From Geofilum rhodophaeum (lineage in GTDB: Bacteria > Bacteroidota > Bacteroidia > Bacteroidales > Marinilabiliaceae), in the NCBI RefSeq assembly GCF_002210225.1, contig NZ_MWUJ01000002.1:1-64000 (forward strand): a stretch of 64,000 bases of DNA, written 5' to 3'. The notes beneath the pieces are model-generated. The model saw nothing but the letters and a program-made list of their open reading frames with translations, did no database searches and was not told the origin of the DNA. Each line of letters begins with the position of its first letter. Position 1 is the first letter of the stretch. The position numbers and the translations under genes are program-made. This document shows, in pieces, positions 1 through 7,744 of the stretch.

Positions 1-391
1 TACCCAGGTTCTCCTCCATCCAGTCACTTATCTCCCGTGTACTGTTGCCCAAGGCGTATAAGCCGATGATGCGGTCGGAAACACTGTCCGCCAAAATACG
101 CTCACGTTTTTTTATGAACTCGGGCTCGAATCGCGAATCCCGGTCGCGAGGCGTGTGTACGGTTACTTCGCCCATCCCGGTTTGAACCTGTTTGCTCGTG
201 TAACCGTTGCGACGATTGCCCAATGAGCGTTCTTCTGAATCCATATGGGCGTCCATTTCTCCTTCCAGAGCGGCATTAAGGAGTTTCTCCAACAGGGGAG
301 CAAAAGCTCCGCCTTTGCCTAATAACGGTTTGCCGGATTTTAATTGTTCCAGCGCTAAGGCTTCCATGGCCTTGTAATCAAAATTTTCCAT
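1..391 (-). CDS. IS256-family transposase, N-terminal part (cut by window edge)
   Basis: The minus strand from ATG at 391 reads without a stop to the window edge, about 130 residues. The chain has the N-terminal pattern of IS256/Mutator-type transposases: a helical start ending in LLNAALEGEMDAHM, then a GNRRNGYTSKQV-like segment, then VTVHTPRDRDSRFEPEFIKK and a helix with SDRIIGLYALGNSTREI. These enzymes are DDE transposases that move the element by a copy-out mechanism; the catalytic part would lie left of base 1. Intactness of the copy cannot be judged. The family call is based on recognisable motifs and is fairly secure. Confidence 0.85.
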   Translation of the reverse strand, partial: MENFDYKAMEALALEQLKSGKPLLGKGGAFAPLLEKLLNAALEGEMDAHMDSEERSLGNRRNGYTSKQVQTGMGEVTVHTPRDRDSRFEPEFIKKRERILADSVSDRIIGLYALGNSTREISDWMEENLG

Positions 392-493
392 AAAGCTAAT
401 TTCTGTGTAAATGTAATATTTTTTTTACTTCATTTGACACAGTTTAGTTTACAGTCTCTAGGAAATGGCAAGACAATCCTTTAAGGTACAAAA

Positions 494-519
494 AAACCCA
501 AAGTTTTCACCTTGGGTTT
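494..519 (-). terminator. Hairpin downstream of higA
   Basis: An inverted repeat of about 10 bp (aaacccaaag / ccttgggttt, one mismatch) around the loop ttttca lies just after the higA stop on the minus strand and is followed there by a T-rich run. It resembles a rho-independent terminator. A near-copy of this hairpin is at 1533-1558. Confidence 0.6.
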
Positions 520-549
520 GATTATAATGAAATAGAATTTTGAATTATG

Positions 550-918
550 CTAACATAATAGGGAATAATCCTTTAAAAGAACGTCAAAAGGCAGATTCAA
601 CTTTTCATTCAATCTTCTAATCATATCAATGGTTAGCTTTCTTTTGCGGTTTAAAACTTTTGACACAAGGGTCTTATCTCCTATTATTCCAACCAGATCC
701 TTTGGTTTAATGTCTTGTTGTTCCATCATAAATTCGATGGCTTCAATTGGATCTGTTTCCGGTAAAGGAAAATTTGCTTCGTCATACTTACGTATAACAA
801 GACTCAAAAGCTCTGCTTCATCCCCTTCGGGAGTTCCTGGCTTTGCTTGAAAAATTTCTTCAAGTCGATCTAGGGCTTGAAAATATTCTTCCTCTGTTTT
901 TAAAATTTTGATTTGCAT
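550..918 (-). CDS. higA: HigA-type antitoxin (COG5499-like, HTH)
   Basis: A 122-residue protein. The N-terminal half (about 1-60) has the helical pattern EEEYFQALDRLEEIF and ends with a conserved EY/DE..FP-type turn. The C-terminal half (about 65-118) is an XRE-like helix-turn-helix with the signature KPKDLVGIIGDKTLVSKVLN followed by RRLNEKLNLPFDVLL. This is the architecture of HigA antitoxins that pair with HigB_toxin-family mRNA interferases. The gene lies 124 bp downstream of the toxin gene on the same strand, the toxin-first order typical of hig loci. It should neutralise the toxin and repress the operon by binding the palindrome upstream of the toxin gene. Confidence 0.85.
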   Translation of the reverse strand: MQIKILKTEEEYFQALDRLEEIFQAKPGTPEGDEAELLSLVIRKYDEANFPLPETDPIEAIEFMMEQQDIKPKDLVGIIGDKTLVSKVLNRKRKLTIDMIRRLNEKLNLPFDVLLKDYSLLC

Positions 919-1042
919 AAATAAACCCCTAAAAGTGGTTCTAAAAATTAATGTTTACAAATTGTATATATGTGTTGCAGAGTCAGCCCTCCCTACTTGG
1001 AGGGAAGGCTTCTGCTGATAAATTTACATCGAAAAAAAAGCT

Positions 1043-1345
1043 CTATGGCTTTGACCTGTCTATGGTGTTGGCATCAATTTTATCATATTCATCATGAGTG
1101 CCAATCCATTTAATAAAGCCTCGTTGGGCCTCAAACATAAATTCTACTACCAATCGGTAGCTTTTAATCCTAAAAACCATTCTGGAATTCTTCAGAATGC
1201 TAGACCTTGGAAACTTCTCTTTGATTTCATTGAGTGTCTTCCATTGAGTCTTTTCAATTTGTTTGTACCAAGCAATAAACTGGCCACTTAAATCTGAATG
1301 TTGCTCACTAAACCGGAGCAACGTCGTTCTACTAAAAATATGCAT
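1043..1345 (-). CDS. higB: HigB-type mRNA interferase toxin
   Basis: A 100-residue basic protein starting MHIFSRTTLLRFSEQHSD. It contains WYKQIEKTQWKTLNEIKEKFPRSSI in two consecutive pieces and ends with VFRIKSYRLVVEF and FIKWIGTHDEYDKID. These are hallmarks of the HigB_toxin family (RelE superfamily; the Lys/Arg/His-rich core and GTHxEYD are characteristic). Family members cleave mRNA, usually on the ribosome. The gene is first in a two-gene operon with the antitoxin at 550-918. A promoter and a palindrome lie directly upstream. Length is normal for the family, so it is probably functional. Confidence 0.88.
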   Translation of the reverse strand: MHIFSRTTLLRFSEQHSDLSGQFIAWYKQIEKTQWKTLNEIKEKFPRSSILKNSRMVFRIKSYRLVVEFMFEAQRGFIKWIGTHDEYDKIDANTIDRSKP

Positions 1346-1402
1346 GCTCTTTTAAGTTTTTCATGATGTCGAATTTTAGGTTACTATTAATATATATCAA
1401 CA

Positions 1403-1434
1403 CAAAGATAAAGAAAAGTTGACAAGGTGTCAAC
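1403..1434 (-). promoter_or_regulatory. higBA promoter with overlapping palindrome
   Basis: On the minus strand TATCTTTG (1410 to 1403) matches the Bacteroidota -7 consensus TAnnTTTG, and TTG (1433-1431) lies 20 bp upstream as a -33 element. The -33 element is embedded in the inverted repeat gttgaca-agg-tgtcaac (1418-1434), 7 bp arms with a 3-bp spacer. The position suits an antitoxin operator that represses the toxin-antitoxin operon. The consensus is established for the phylum; the operator role is inference. Confidence 0.55.
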
Positions 1435-1532
1435 AAAAAGCTTTAGAAATTTAAAAAACTTTTGGTATGTAGCACATTAATTGTTCAACAGTTTTATTCT
1501 TCCCCTTATGAGGAATCAGAATTTTCAATAAA

Positions 1533-1558
1533 AAACTCAAGGCTTTCACCTTGAGTTT
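1533..1558 (-). terminator. Second copy of the higA terminator-type hairpin
   Basis: Perfect 10-bp inverted repeat aaactcaagg / ccttgagttt around ctttca. It is nearly the same sequence as the hairpin at 494-519 and lies in the same orientation downstream of a higA-like remnant, so it is probably the terminator of a decayed second toxin-antitoxin locus. Confidence 0.5.
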
Positions 1559-1699
1559 CAAATTTTAAAAATCGTTCCAACGCATGCACCCCAGTAAACG
1601 CATCTATTCCGGCTTCAAAACCCAAAAAGGAAATAAGGGCTGCACCACTTCTACAAACAAAAAGGATTGGCTAAAGTCCAAACAAGTATAGAAAGATAT

Positions 1700-1735
1700 T
1701 TTTGATTCAATTTACGAATCATTTCAATGGCCACT
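1700..1735 (-). pseudogene. Remnant of a second higA-like antitoxin gene
   Basis: Minus-strand reading of 1734-1702 gives VAIEMIRKLNQK, which matches LTIDMIRRLNEK near the end of the intact higA at 550-918. No open frame extends on either side. Together with the copied hairpin at 1533-1558 this suggests a decayed paralogue in the 1346-1782 gap. The rest of that gap holds nothing else recognisable apart from the higBA promoter. The match is short, so this is a moderate call. Confidence 0.4.
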
Positions 1736-1782
1736 ATCATGTGACATTAATCCTTCATAAGATCAGAACTGTTTCTTGCAAA

Positions 1783-2325
1783 TTATTTTTCCCTTTCAAT
1801 TTTCTGCTTATAGTATTTTTCTCTAGTCATTAAATAACTACTTACATTCTTAGCCCTATTCAAGCCTAAAGTATAATTTGCTTTACCAGCACCTTCTAAA
1901 TTTATTATGTAGACTAAATCTAATTCTGGATGATAGTAATATGTTTGGCGCTTAAAACCCTCATCATTTATGGCGATACCTGACTTGTCCGTTTGATACA
2001 TTCCAAAATTAATTGCTTCACTATAAGCTTCATCAAAAAGCAATTTATTCCATATAATTGAACTGCATCTATTATTATCAAAAGATAATGCAATAGAAAA
2101 CACAAACATCTTATGCTTGAATAAAACAATATTATCAGAAGGTGAATCTGTTTCGATATAATCGGAAGCCTCGAAAGCTTTTTTCACATACTCTTTAGAA
2201 TTCCCAAGTAAGGATTCAAAAAATTCAATAGTGCTTCCAGAATCTTTGTAAGACATTACTGTCTGCGAGTTAGCAAGACAAAAACTCCCCAGAATAATAA
2301 ATAGGATCCCAATTTTCAATTTCAT
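1783..2325 (-). CDS. Secreted protein of unknown function
   Basis: A 180-residue protein with a clear N-terminal signal peptide (MKLKIGILFIILGSFCLANS, cleavage likely just after, before QTV). The mature part is mixed alpha/beta, with paired hydrophobic strands around residues 65-90 and 115-145 and a charged, Lys-rich C-terminal helix (YLMTREKYYKQKIEREK). I do not recognise a family. There is a Cys in the signal peptide but no convincing lipobox. The protein should be periplasmic or surface associated. It stands alone between the higA remnant and the nuclease-methyltransferase gene, in the same AT-rich composition, so it is island cargo of unknown role. Confidence 0.6.
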   Translation of the reverse strand: MKLKIGILFIILGSFCLANSQTVMSYKDSGSTIEFFESLLGNSKEYVKKAFEASDYIETDSPSDNIVLFKHKMFVFSIALSFDNNRCSSIIWNKLLFDEAYSEAINFGMYQTDKSGIAINDEGFKRQTYYYHPELDLVYIINLEGAGKANYTLGLNRAKNVSSYLMTREKYYKQKIEREK

Positions 2326-2448
2326 TTTTTCTTGATTATATTAATGTATCGTCAATTATGCTTGTTGCTAACACCCCCGTAACCGGTCCATATTCCATTT
2401 AATCCTCTTCAAAGATTGAAACCTAATTTTATTAAACGTGCTTATTAT

Positions 2449-5400
2449 CTAACCAGACTCAATTTTGTCAATCTCTTTCATCAGCCGGTCTGTTTCCGAA
2501 AGGGCAACAATGATTTTCTGATAGTGGAGAATGTCCTCGAAATTAAGAACCCGGCCTTTACGGTCTTTAAGCCATTTTTGAGCCGGTTGGTAACCGCCGA
2601 TATAGAAGCTCCAGGCAACCTCTGGTACACCATCAAAATACTGTTCTTTGTTAATCCACACATTGCCGTCTTCGTATACCGGCTTCTCAACTTCATTAGT
2701 GCCGGAATTTGGATAGGTGGTAATACGTTTTTCTACAATAGGACTTTCCAGAAGGTGGATTTGTCTTAACTCTCCTCCGAGCTGAACAAACTTCCAGAAC
2801 TGGTCAGCATCTTTTGGATATGGCACACGAGGGAAATCGATTTTCAGAAACTCCTTATACTTTTCCCTGTACGAGGGAGAGTGAAGAACTCCATAGATGT
2901 AATCAAGGATGTCAATTGGAGCAAAGGTTCCATCAGTATCATCTTTCTCGTTTATAAACGTTAATCCCAATTTTTCAGCAATCTGCTTTACAATTTCTGT
3001 GTTTAGGTTTGGTGTTCTTTCTATTGTTAGCTCATTGGTGTGTTGTCCGTTTGTTTCAGGATAACGATATAAAGGGAAAACAACATTTTGTTCTTTCGTC
3101 TTGTTTGATATTACGCACATTTCTGAAATAGTATTCTCGACTAAAATGTGATGAAATGAATCTTCAGCCAATTGACGGGGAATAAGTAAGCAAACATTAT
3201 CTCTTGACTCAATATGTTGCATTACATTTCGCCTCGTCCAATCTACCATTGAATCAGAGTAGAATAAATAACGCTTATCGAATGGCCTATAGCTTAATTT
3301 TACAATTTGACTTTCTAAATCCTCACTTATCAATTTCTTTCTTACTGATTCGATTTTCCAACCACGGGTATCTCCTTTTTTATACTTGTCAGTTTTTTTA
3401 TTTTGAAAAAACATATTTCTTATTTCATCATCAGATTTAGAAGTATCACAGAAAAGATTTATTCGTTTGAGAAGTGCTTTTTTATCAAAATCTATGACAA
3501 GACTATCACGAGATGTTTGTATTCCCGTGCTATTCATTTTAAAAATTTGATAAACATTGATTCCGTTGTAGTAATTGGTATCACCTGTATCGTTTTTCGG
3601 CACAAAGAAGAGATTTGGCTTTTGAGGGTTTAATTCCTTGAATTTCGTTGACTTAATTGAATTAGAATAAAGGAAATCATATTTGGCTTCGCGTTTACCA
3701 AACAAGTCGAAGTGGAAGACCTTTGCTAATTGGTTTTGCTTCTTTTTCCCAGTCTTTATGAAAATATTGACAGAAACGCCTTGTTGTATATCAAAAACAT
3801 TTACATCTGCACTTCCATCTGGGGCTGTTTCATTTTTTTTAGTGTTTCCGTGAAGATCAATCGTGTAAATTTTATCATACGTTTTCAGCAAATTCCAACG
3901 CATACCTCTAAAAGTTGGATTATCTAAAAAACCGTGAGGATTGATGAACGCTAAAACACCACTGCGTTTTTTCTCAATGAAGTGTTGACCGTAACGTAAG
4001 AATTTCACATAATCATCGTTCAGCCAATGTTTACGTTCATTAAAATGAACACCATCAACATATTTATAATCATCAATGAGTCTGCTAATCCATGGTCCAT
4101 TATTTGAAGAAATACCACTATAGGGAGGATTTCCAATGACACACATTACTGGTGTATCCCTTTTTATATAGTTAGCTGCATTTGCTTCATTTGCCAGAAC
4201 TGTTGCCCATAACTCTCCTGTATTAGGGTGATGCTCCTCTAGGCTATTTGTTAAAAACACACGGAACCGCTGATCTTTGGATGATTTGAAACCGGTCTCG
4301 GAAAGCAGCATGTCAAGCTTCAAGTGAGCCATGGAATATGAAGCCATAAGTATCTCAAAACCATTCAGCCTTGGTATCAAATGCTCTTCGACGTAATTGT
4401 TCCATAAACCTCCCTGACCTTCAAAACTCTTATGAATTTGCTTTATTACAGCTGCAAGGAAGGTGCCAGTTCCAGTTGCTGGATCTAAAATCTGAACCCG
4501 GTGAACTTCCTGATCAATCTTCTTCTTTCCTTGAGCATCTACCTGAATTTTGGTTTTACTCGTATCAGCTAATCCCATCGGAAGGTCAAATTCATCTTTC
4601 AGAATGTCATCCACAGCACGAACGATAAAATCAACGACCGGTTCCGGAGTGTACCAAACTCCTCTTGACCTCCGGAGCTTAGGATCATATTCACCAAGGA
4701 AGGTTTCATAAAAATGAATAATAGGATCGTGCTGTTTTGTGGACTTTCCAAAGTTTTTGAGGATGGTAGCAATATCAGCAGATCTAAACATATCAGCAAG
4801 AGAATCTACTATCCAGTTGATTCGTTCATCAAGATCATACCCGGCAATATATTGAAATAGCTTCCGGAGGAAAGGATTCGATTTTGGAATTAGGGTAGCA
4901 GCTTCCTGTCTGCTGAAAGTATCAAGGGAAGTATCGTAAAGCCTTGCAGCGAACATTCCGTAGGCAATGGTCTGGGCATACACATCGGCAAATCCCTTGG
5001 GGGTAATATCATGGATTAATATGCTTTTGAAGGCATTCATCTGATCCTGAAGACTACTGTTCTCCTGGTTCTCCTCATCGCTGGTTAAGGCTTTTTCTAT
5101 TATATCAGCTAGAAGTCGAGCCTTGTCAGCCATCATCATAGCGAGTGTTTTAGGACTCTTTATGGTCTGGCCCTCATAGAAGGAGAAGTCCTTTAGAAGC
5201 GCTTCAAACTGATGGAAATTACCAGGTAGTGGTACTACTCCCTTCCCTGTCAATTCACCAATGGATACCTTGGTAGTAAACTCTCCATTACGGTAAAAAT
5301 GAAAGTCAATGTAATCAGTAAAGATAATATTGGGAAGAGCTGCCTTATAGCGATCAAACTGCTCCTTATTTCCTGTTTTCTTAGCTCCTGCCAGGTCACC

Positions 5401-5622
5401 ATCACCCAAGTCCTTTGCCTCAATAAAACCTACAGGGATGTCATTTTTGGTGAGTATATAATCAGGTGCACCGCAACTCTGCCTTTTCGGTTCATTGGTT
5501 GCTCTAATAGTCGGCATGGAGCTTTCCAAAAGCTGTTGTAAGTCACCCCTAAAAGTGTGTTCAGTCGCATTTCCTAATTTGAAACGTTTGTTAATGTTAT
5601 CAATGTATTGCTCTATTGTCAT
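2449..5622 (-). CDS. Single-chain restriction-modification enzyme (type IIG/ISP-like, no helicase)
   Basis: A 1057-residue protein that joins nuclease and N6-adenine methyltransferase functions. Residues about 45-75 contain a PD-(D/E)XK pattern: APDYIL, with PD at 53-54, then VGFIEAKD with E68 and K70. A helical connector follows (about 150-310). The methyltransferase begins near GVWYTPEPVV (321-330), with motif I DPATGTGTFL (380-389) and motif IV NPPY (498-501). The C-terminal 400 residues probably hold the target recognition domain. I see no Walker/DEAD motor between nuclease and methyltransferase, unlike classical type ISP enzymes. No separate specificity or restriction gene is adjacent. 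Its likely role is self/non-self DNA discrimination by the island. Open to the end and apparently intact; recognition site cannot be read from sequence. Confidence 0.82.
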   Translation of the reverse strand: MTIEQYIDNINKRFKLGNATEHTFRGDLQQLLESSMPTIRATNEPKRQSCGAPDYILTKNDIPVGFIEAKDLGDGDLAGAKKTGNKEQFDRYKAALPNIIFTDYIDFHFYRNGEFTTKVSIGELTGKGVVPLPGNFHQFEALLKDFSFYEGQTIKSPKTLAMMMADKARLLADIIEKALTSDEENQENSSLQDQMNAFKSILIHDITPKGFADVYAQTIAYGMFAARLYDTSLDTFSRQEAATLIPKSNPFLRKLFQYIAGYDLDERINWIVDSLADMFRSADIATILKNFGKSTKQHDPIIHFYETFLGEYDPKLRRSRGVWYTPEPVVDFIVRAVDDILKDEFDLPMGLADTSKTKIQVDAQGKKKIDQEVHRVQILDPATGTGTFLAAVIKQIHKSFEGQGGLWNNYVEEHLIPRLNGFEILMASYSMAHLKLDMLLSETGFKSSKDQRFRVFLTNSLEEHHPNTGELWATVLANEANAANYIKRDTPVMCVIGNPPYSGISSNNGPWISRLIDDYKYVDGVHFNERKHWLNDDYVKFLRYGQHFIEKKRSGVLAFINPHGFLDNPTFRGMRWNLLKTYDKIYTIDLHGNTKKNETAPDGSADVNVFDIQQGVSVNIFIKTGKKKQNQLAKVFHFDLFGKREAKYDFLYSNSIKSTKFKELNPQKPNLFFVPKNDTGDTNYYNGINVYQIFKMNSTGIQTSRDSLVIDFDKKALLKRINLFCDTSKSDDEIRNMFFQNKKTDKYKKGDTRGWKIESVRKKLISEDLESQIVKLSYRPFDKRYLFYSDSMVDWTRRNVMQHIESRDNVCLLIPRQLAEDSFHHILVENTISEMCVISNKTKEQNVVFPLYRYPETNGQHTNELTIERTPNLNTEIVKQIAEKLGLTFINEKDDTDGTFAPIDILDYIYGVLHSPSYREKYKEFLKIDFPRVPYPKDADQFWKFVQLGGELRQIHLLESPIVEKRITTYPNSGTNEVEKPVYEDGNVWINKEQYFDGVPEVAWSFYIGGYQPAQKWLKDRKGRVLNFEDILHYQKIIVALSETDRLMKEIDKIESG

Positions 5623-5710
5623 TATTTCAAATTCGAAAGTTAATACTAACCAGATGAAGGAAGATCCAACTGCTCTATCATTGACAATAAAAGTAGCAAT
5701 TTAAATAGAA

Positions 5711-5895
5711 ATGTGGGTACCGCAACAGATAAACGTTTCAGGTATTGATCCATTAGGTGGACCAGGTAGTTTCTTGGCCTCAAAATGAATTCTATTTTGA
5801 GAAGAATCAGAGAGCTTACATTATCTTTGAAATAAACCACATCTGTAATGGATATTCTTGACCCATTTTACGGCACCGGGAGATTCCTTATTTGA
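5711..5895 (+). pseudogene. Possible remnants of a methyltransferase gene
   Basis: In the 5623-6549 gap, two short plus-strand stretches resemble S-adenosylmethionine-binding motif I. The stretch 5848-5895 reads MDILDPFYGTGRFLI then stop; 5711-5788 reads a peptide containing GIDPLGGPGSFLASK then stop. Neither lies in an ORF of useful size and the two frames are not continuous. They may be fragments of a degraded DNA methyltransferase or related gene, fitting the neighbouring nuclease-methyltransferase. Chance matches are possible because the motif is short. Confidence 0.3.
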
Positions 5896-6188
5896 GGGAA
5901 TGGTGGATAATTGTTAATAAGTTTCCACACAACGGGAACATAAAAGTGTTGATTACCAAGCAAATAGACTGTTTCTTTTTGAGAAAAGTTTTCTTTATGG
6001 AAAACTTTTTGGGTGTTAATACTATCTCAAATCGTTAATAGACAGAACGTTAAACATTCAAAATGGACAACTTTTGTTATTGTTGATAAATTATATTTGT
6101 CCGAAAAGTATAGTCTAAGTATCTTGCATTCAGGAAAAATAGAATATTCCGTATAATAATGAAAAAGGAACTATTTATGAATAACAAA

Positions 6189-6222
6189 AAGAGATGAAAC
6201 GTTCCGAGGCGTTTCATCTCTT
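6189..6222. terminator. Strong 13-bp hairpin in the intergenic gap
   Basis: A perfect 13-bp inverted repeat (aagagatgaaacg / cgtttcatctctt) with an 8-base loop. It has no strong T run on either side, so it could be a terminator of a lost gene or a structured RNA element. No coding gene of convincing length lies between 5623 and 6549. Confidence 0.45.
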
Positions 6223-6397
6223 AGATTAGATCAATGAAAATCACTATTGAGATTTCACCTGAAGTAGTTAGATTGCTTCAGGTGATAGCAAAGATAATTT
6301 TATTTGTCTTGCTATAGGGTCCCTCACCCTTCAGAGTAAAAAGCAGTCGTTAAAAACGAAAGCTCGGTAGTCCTTGAGCACTTTAGCTCCTCTTATG

Positions 6398-6430
6398 CCC
6401 CATGAAGAAATTCGCACTTTCTTTGTGGGG
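6398..6430 (+). terminator. Terminator-like hairpin
   Basis: ccccatgaagaaa and tttctttgtgggg form a 13-bp stem that in RNA contains two G-U pairs, with a 7-base loop and a following tttctt run on the plus strand. It may end a lost plus-strand transcript or act bidirectionally with the small gene at 6550-6789. Confidence 0.45.
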
Positions 6431-6549
6431 TTTCTTAATTAATATAGGGCGTATCACCCACATACAAAACTAAACCTTTAAGTGACCCCTGCGTGTTAAT
6501 TTGTGTTAAAAAGTGTGAAAAGTGGGCAATGCGTCTTTAATTTAAGCAT

Positions 6550-6789
6550 TTACACCCTATTCGGATTTGTCGCATTTTCATACGCAATTTGAAAATCAAA
6601 GTTAAATGGGTTGGGATGATATTGTATTTGAATCCAAATATCATCCTTAATTTTATTATCAAGAAACTTGTTATTCACTTTACAAAATTGAGTTAGTTCA
6701 TTCATAAATGCAATCTTTCTGCCCTTATACCTATGTTTATCATCTCTGCTATCTTGCTGCCATTTAGGTAAATTTAGAGCTCTGCACAT
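6550..6789 (-). CDS. Small protein encoded after fic
   Basis: A 79-residue protein starting MCRALNLPKWQQDSRDDKHR. It is basic in the first half and ends with a strand-rich segment (DIWIQIQYHPNPFNFDFQIAY). Its ATG overlaps the last 16 bases of fic, which argues for translation as part of the same operon. I do not recognise the family. It could be a partner of the Fic protein or the remains of a larger gene. Existence as a real gene is supported mainly by the overlap and by the absence of any competing frame here. Confidence 0.5.
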   Translation of the reverse strand: MCRALNLPKWQQDSRDDKHRYKGRKIAFMNELTQFCKVNNKFLDNKIKDDIWIQIQYHPNPFNFDFQIAYENATNPNRV

Positions 6790-7475
6790 TGTATTGTATC
6801 TATCAATCTCATAAGGAATTTAAGAAGACCATCTCTATAACGCACGAAATCTTCATCTTTGGTAGAATAAATTGGTACAATATTATTCTTCATTAGAACC
6901 AGGCTTTCAACCATCCTGGCTGTTCGCTTATTCCCATCAATAAAAGGTTGGAGTCGTGCCAGGTTGCAATGTAAGAACACGGCTTTCTCCAATGGATCTG
7001 AATACTCCTTCTGCTCTTTAATAATCCTTGCAATTTCTTCTTTAATTTGATGTTCCTCCTCCGGTGGCACATAGTCTGTACCAGTAATTGCAACCAATCT
7101 TCGTCTAAAACATCCTCTTTCATTGTTCTCAACCAACCCATTGGTTATTTCAGAGTGTATGTCTTTAATTGATGTTTCGTTCAGATCAAGTGGCTCTCTA
7201 CTCCGAATGAATGGGATCAATGACGAAAAAGAATTGTGCAGATTAAAAAGCATTTGAGCATCTGCAAACTTTCTGATGGAGGTAACGCCATCAATCAGTA
7301 GAGCTTCAGTTTCAGAATAGGTGTATGCATTCCCTTCAATTTTAGCAGAATAGTAACTCCATATAACGCCTAGTTTTTTAATCTCAGTTGAACTTAATTC
7401 AGAAAACTTCGCCCAATCATGATTTAGAATGAATTTTGCCTTTTCCCTTTGAATCGAAGTAAAGATTGCCTCCAT
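6774..7475 (-). CDS. Fic/DOC-fold protein with altered Fic motif
   Basis: A 233-residue Fic protein. An inhibitory-helix motif SAKIEGN (43-49) of the [S/T]xxxE[G/N] type lies N-terminal to the fold, as in class II Fic proteins. The active-site loop reads QPFIDGNKRTAR (176-187). The phosphate-binding part DGNKR is intact, but the usual catalytic His of HPFxxGN is Gln176. A flap-like segment lies around 120-135. Canonical Fic enzymes transfer AMP to a target hydroxyl and need that His; the Gln variant is, from memory, found in a subset of Bacteroidota proteins and its chemistry is not settled. The gene is third in a four-gene minus-strand operon behind two HigA-N-like genes (gap 4 bp). Likely role: toxin or regulator with a non-standard activity. 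Confidence 0.85.
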   Translation of the reverse strand: MEAIFTSIQREKAKFILNHDWAKFSELSSTEIKKLGVIWSYYSAKIEGNAYTYSETEALLIDGVTSIRKFADAQMLFNLHNSFSSLIPFIRSREPLDLNETSIKDIHSEITNGLVENNERGCFRRRLVAITGTDYVPPEEEHQIKEEIARIIKEQKEYSDPLEKAVFLHCNLARLQPFIDGNKRTARMVESLVLMKNNIVPIYSTKDEDFVRYRDGLLKFLMRLIDTIQCAEL

Positions 7476-7479
7476 AACA

Positions 7480-7719
7480 TTATCGCTTGAATCCTGAGAG
7501 AGCCTTTTGCAATAATTCTGTCATTCTAAGCTTTAGTAATTCAAGCTTAGTGGGTAAGCCAATAGGATAATGTTCTTCTTCGTATGCCCCAATAATTCTT
7601 GAAACATATACCAATTCTTGCCACAATGGATCATCCTCTGGTGCTTCATCATCAACCAGATCAATAATCTCTTCCAGACGCTTGCAAGCTATGTTATATT
7701 CTTGTTCGGTAAAATTCAT
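7480..7719 (-). CDS. HigA-N-like small protein without HTH (Fic operon)
   Basis: Start chosen at ATG 7719 (MNFTEQEYNIACKRLEEI) because the longer frame has an atypical N-terminus running through the end of the upstream gene. The resulting 79-residue acidic protein resembles the N-terminal helical domain of HigA antitoxins: an initial EQEYxxACKRLEEI helix, then an acidic loop, then a helix ending YEEEHYPIG. The helix-turn-helix that normally follows is replaced by a short helix (KLELLKLRMTELLQKAL). It ends 4 bp before fic, so co-translation is likely. Possible role: antitoxin or adaptor for the Fic protein. Confidence 0.65.
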   Translation of the reverse strand: MNFTEQEYNIACKRLEEIIDLVDDEAPEDDPLWQELVYVSRIIGAYEEEHYPIGLPTKLELLKLRMTELLQKALSGFKR

Positions 7720-7744
7720 AATGTTATTTCTAGGTGTTGGGCTT

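Noticed and set aside
2416-2769. 117-residue plus-strand ORF opposite the end of the RM gene
   Set aside because: Lies antisense within the well-supported nuclease-methyltransferase and has no independent support.
5646-5840. 64-residue minus-strand ORF upstream of the RM gene
   Set aside because: Low-complexity hydrophobic peptide with no start context or motif; the sequence is better read as intergenic with possible gene remnants.
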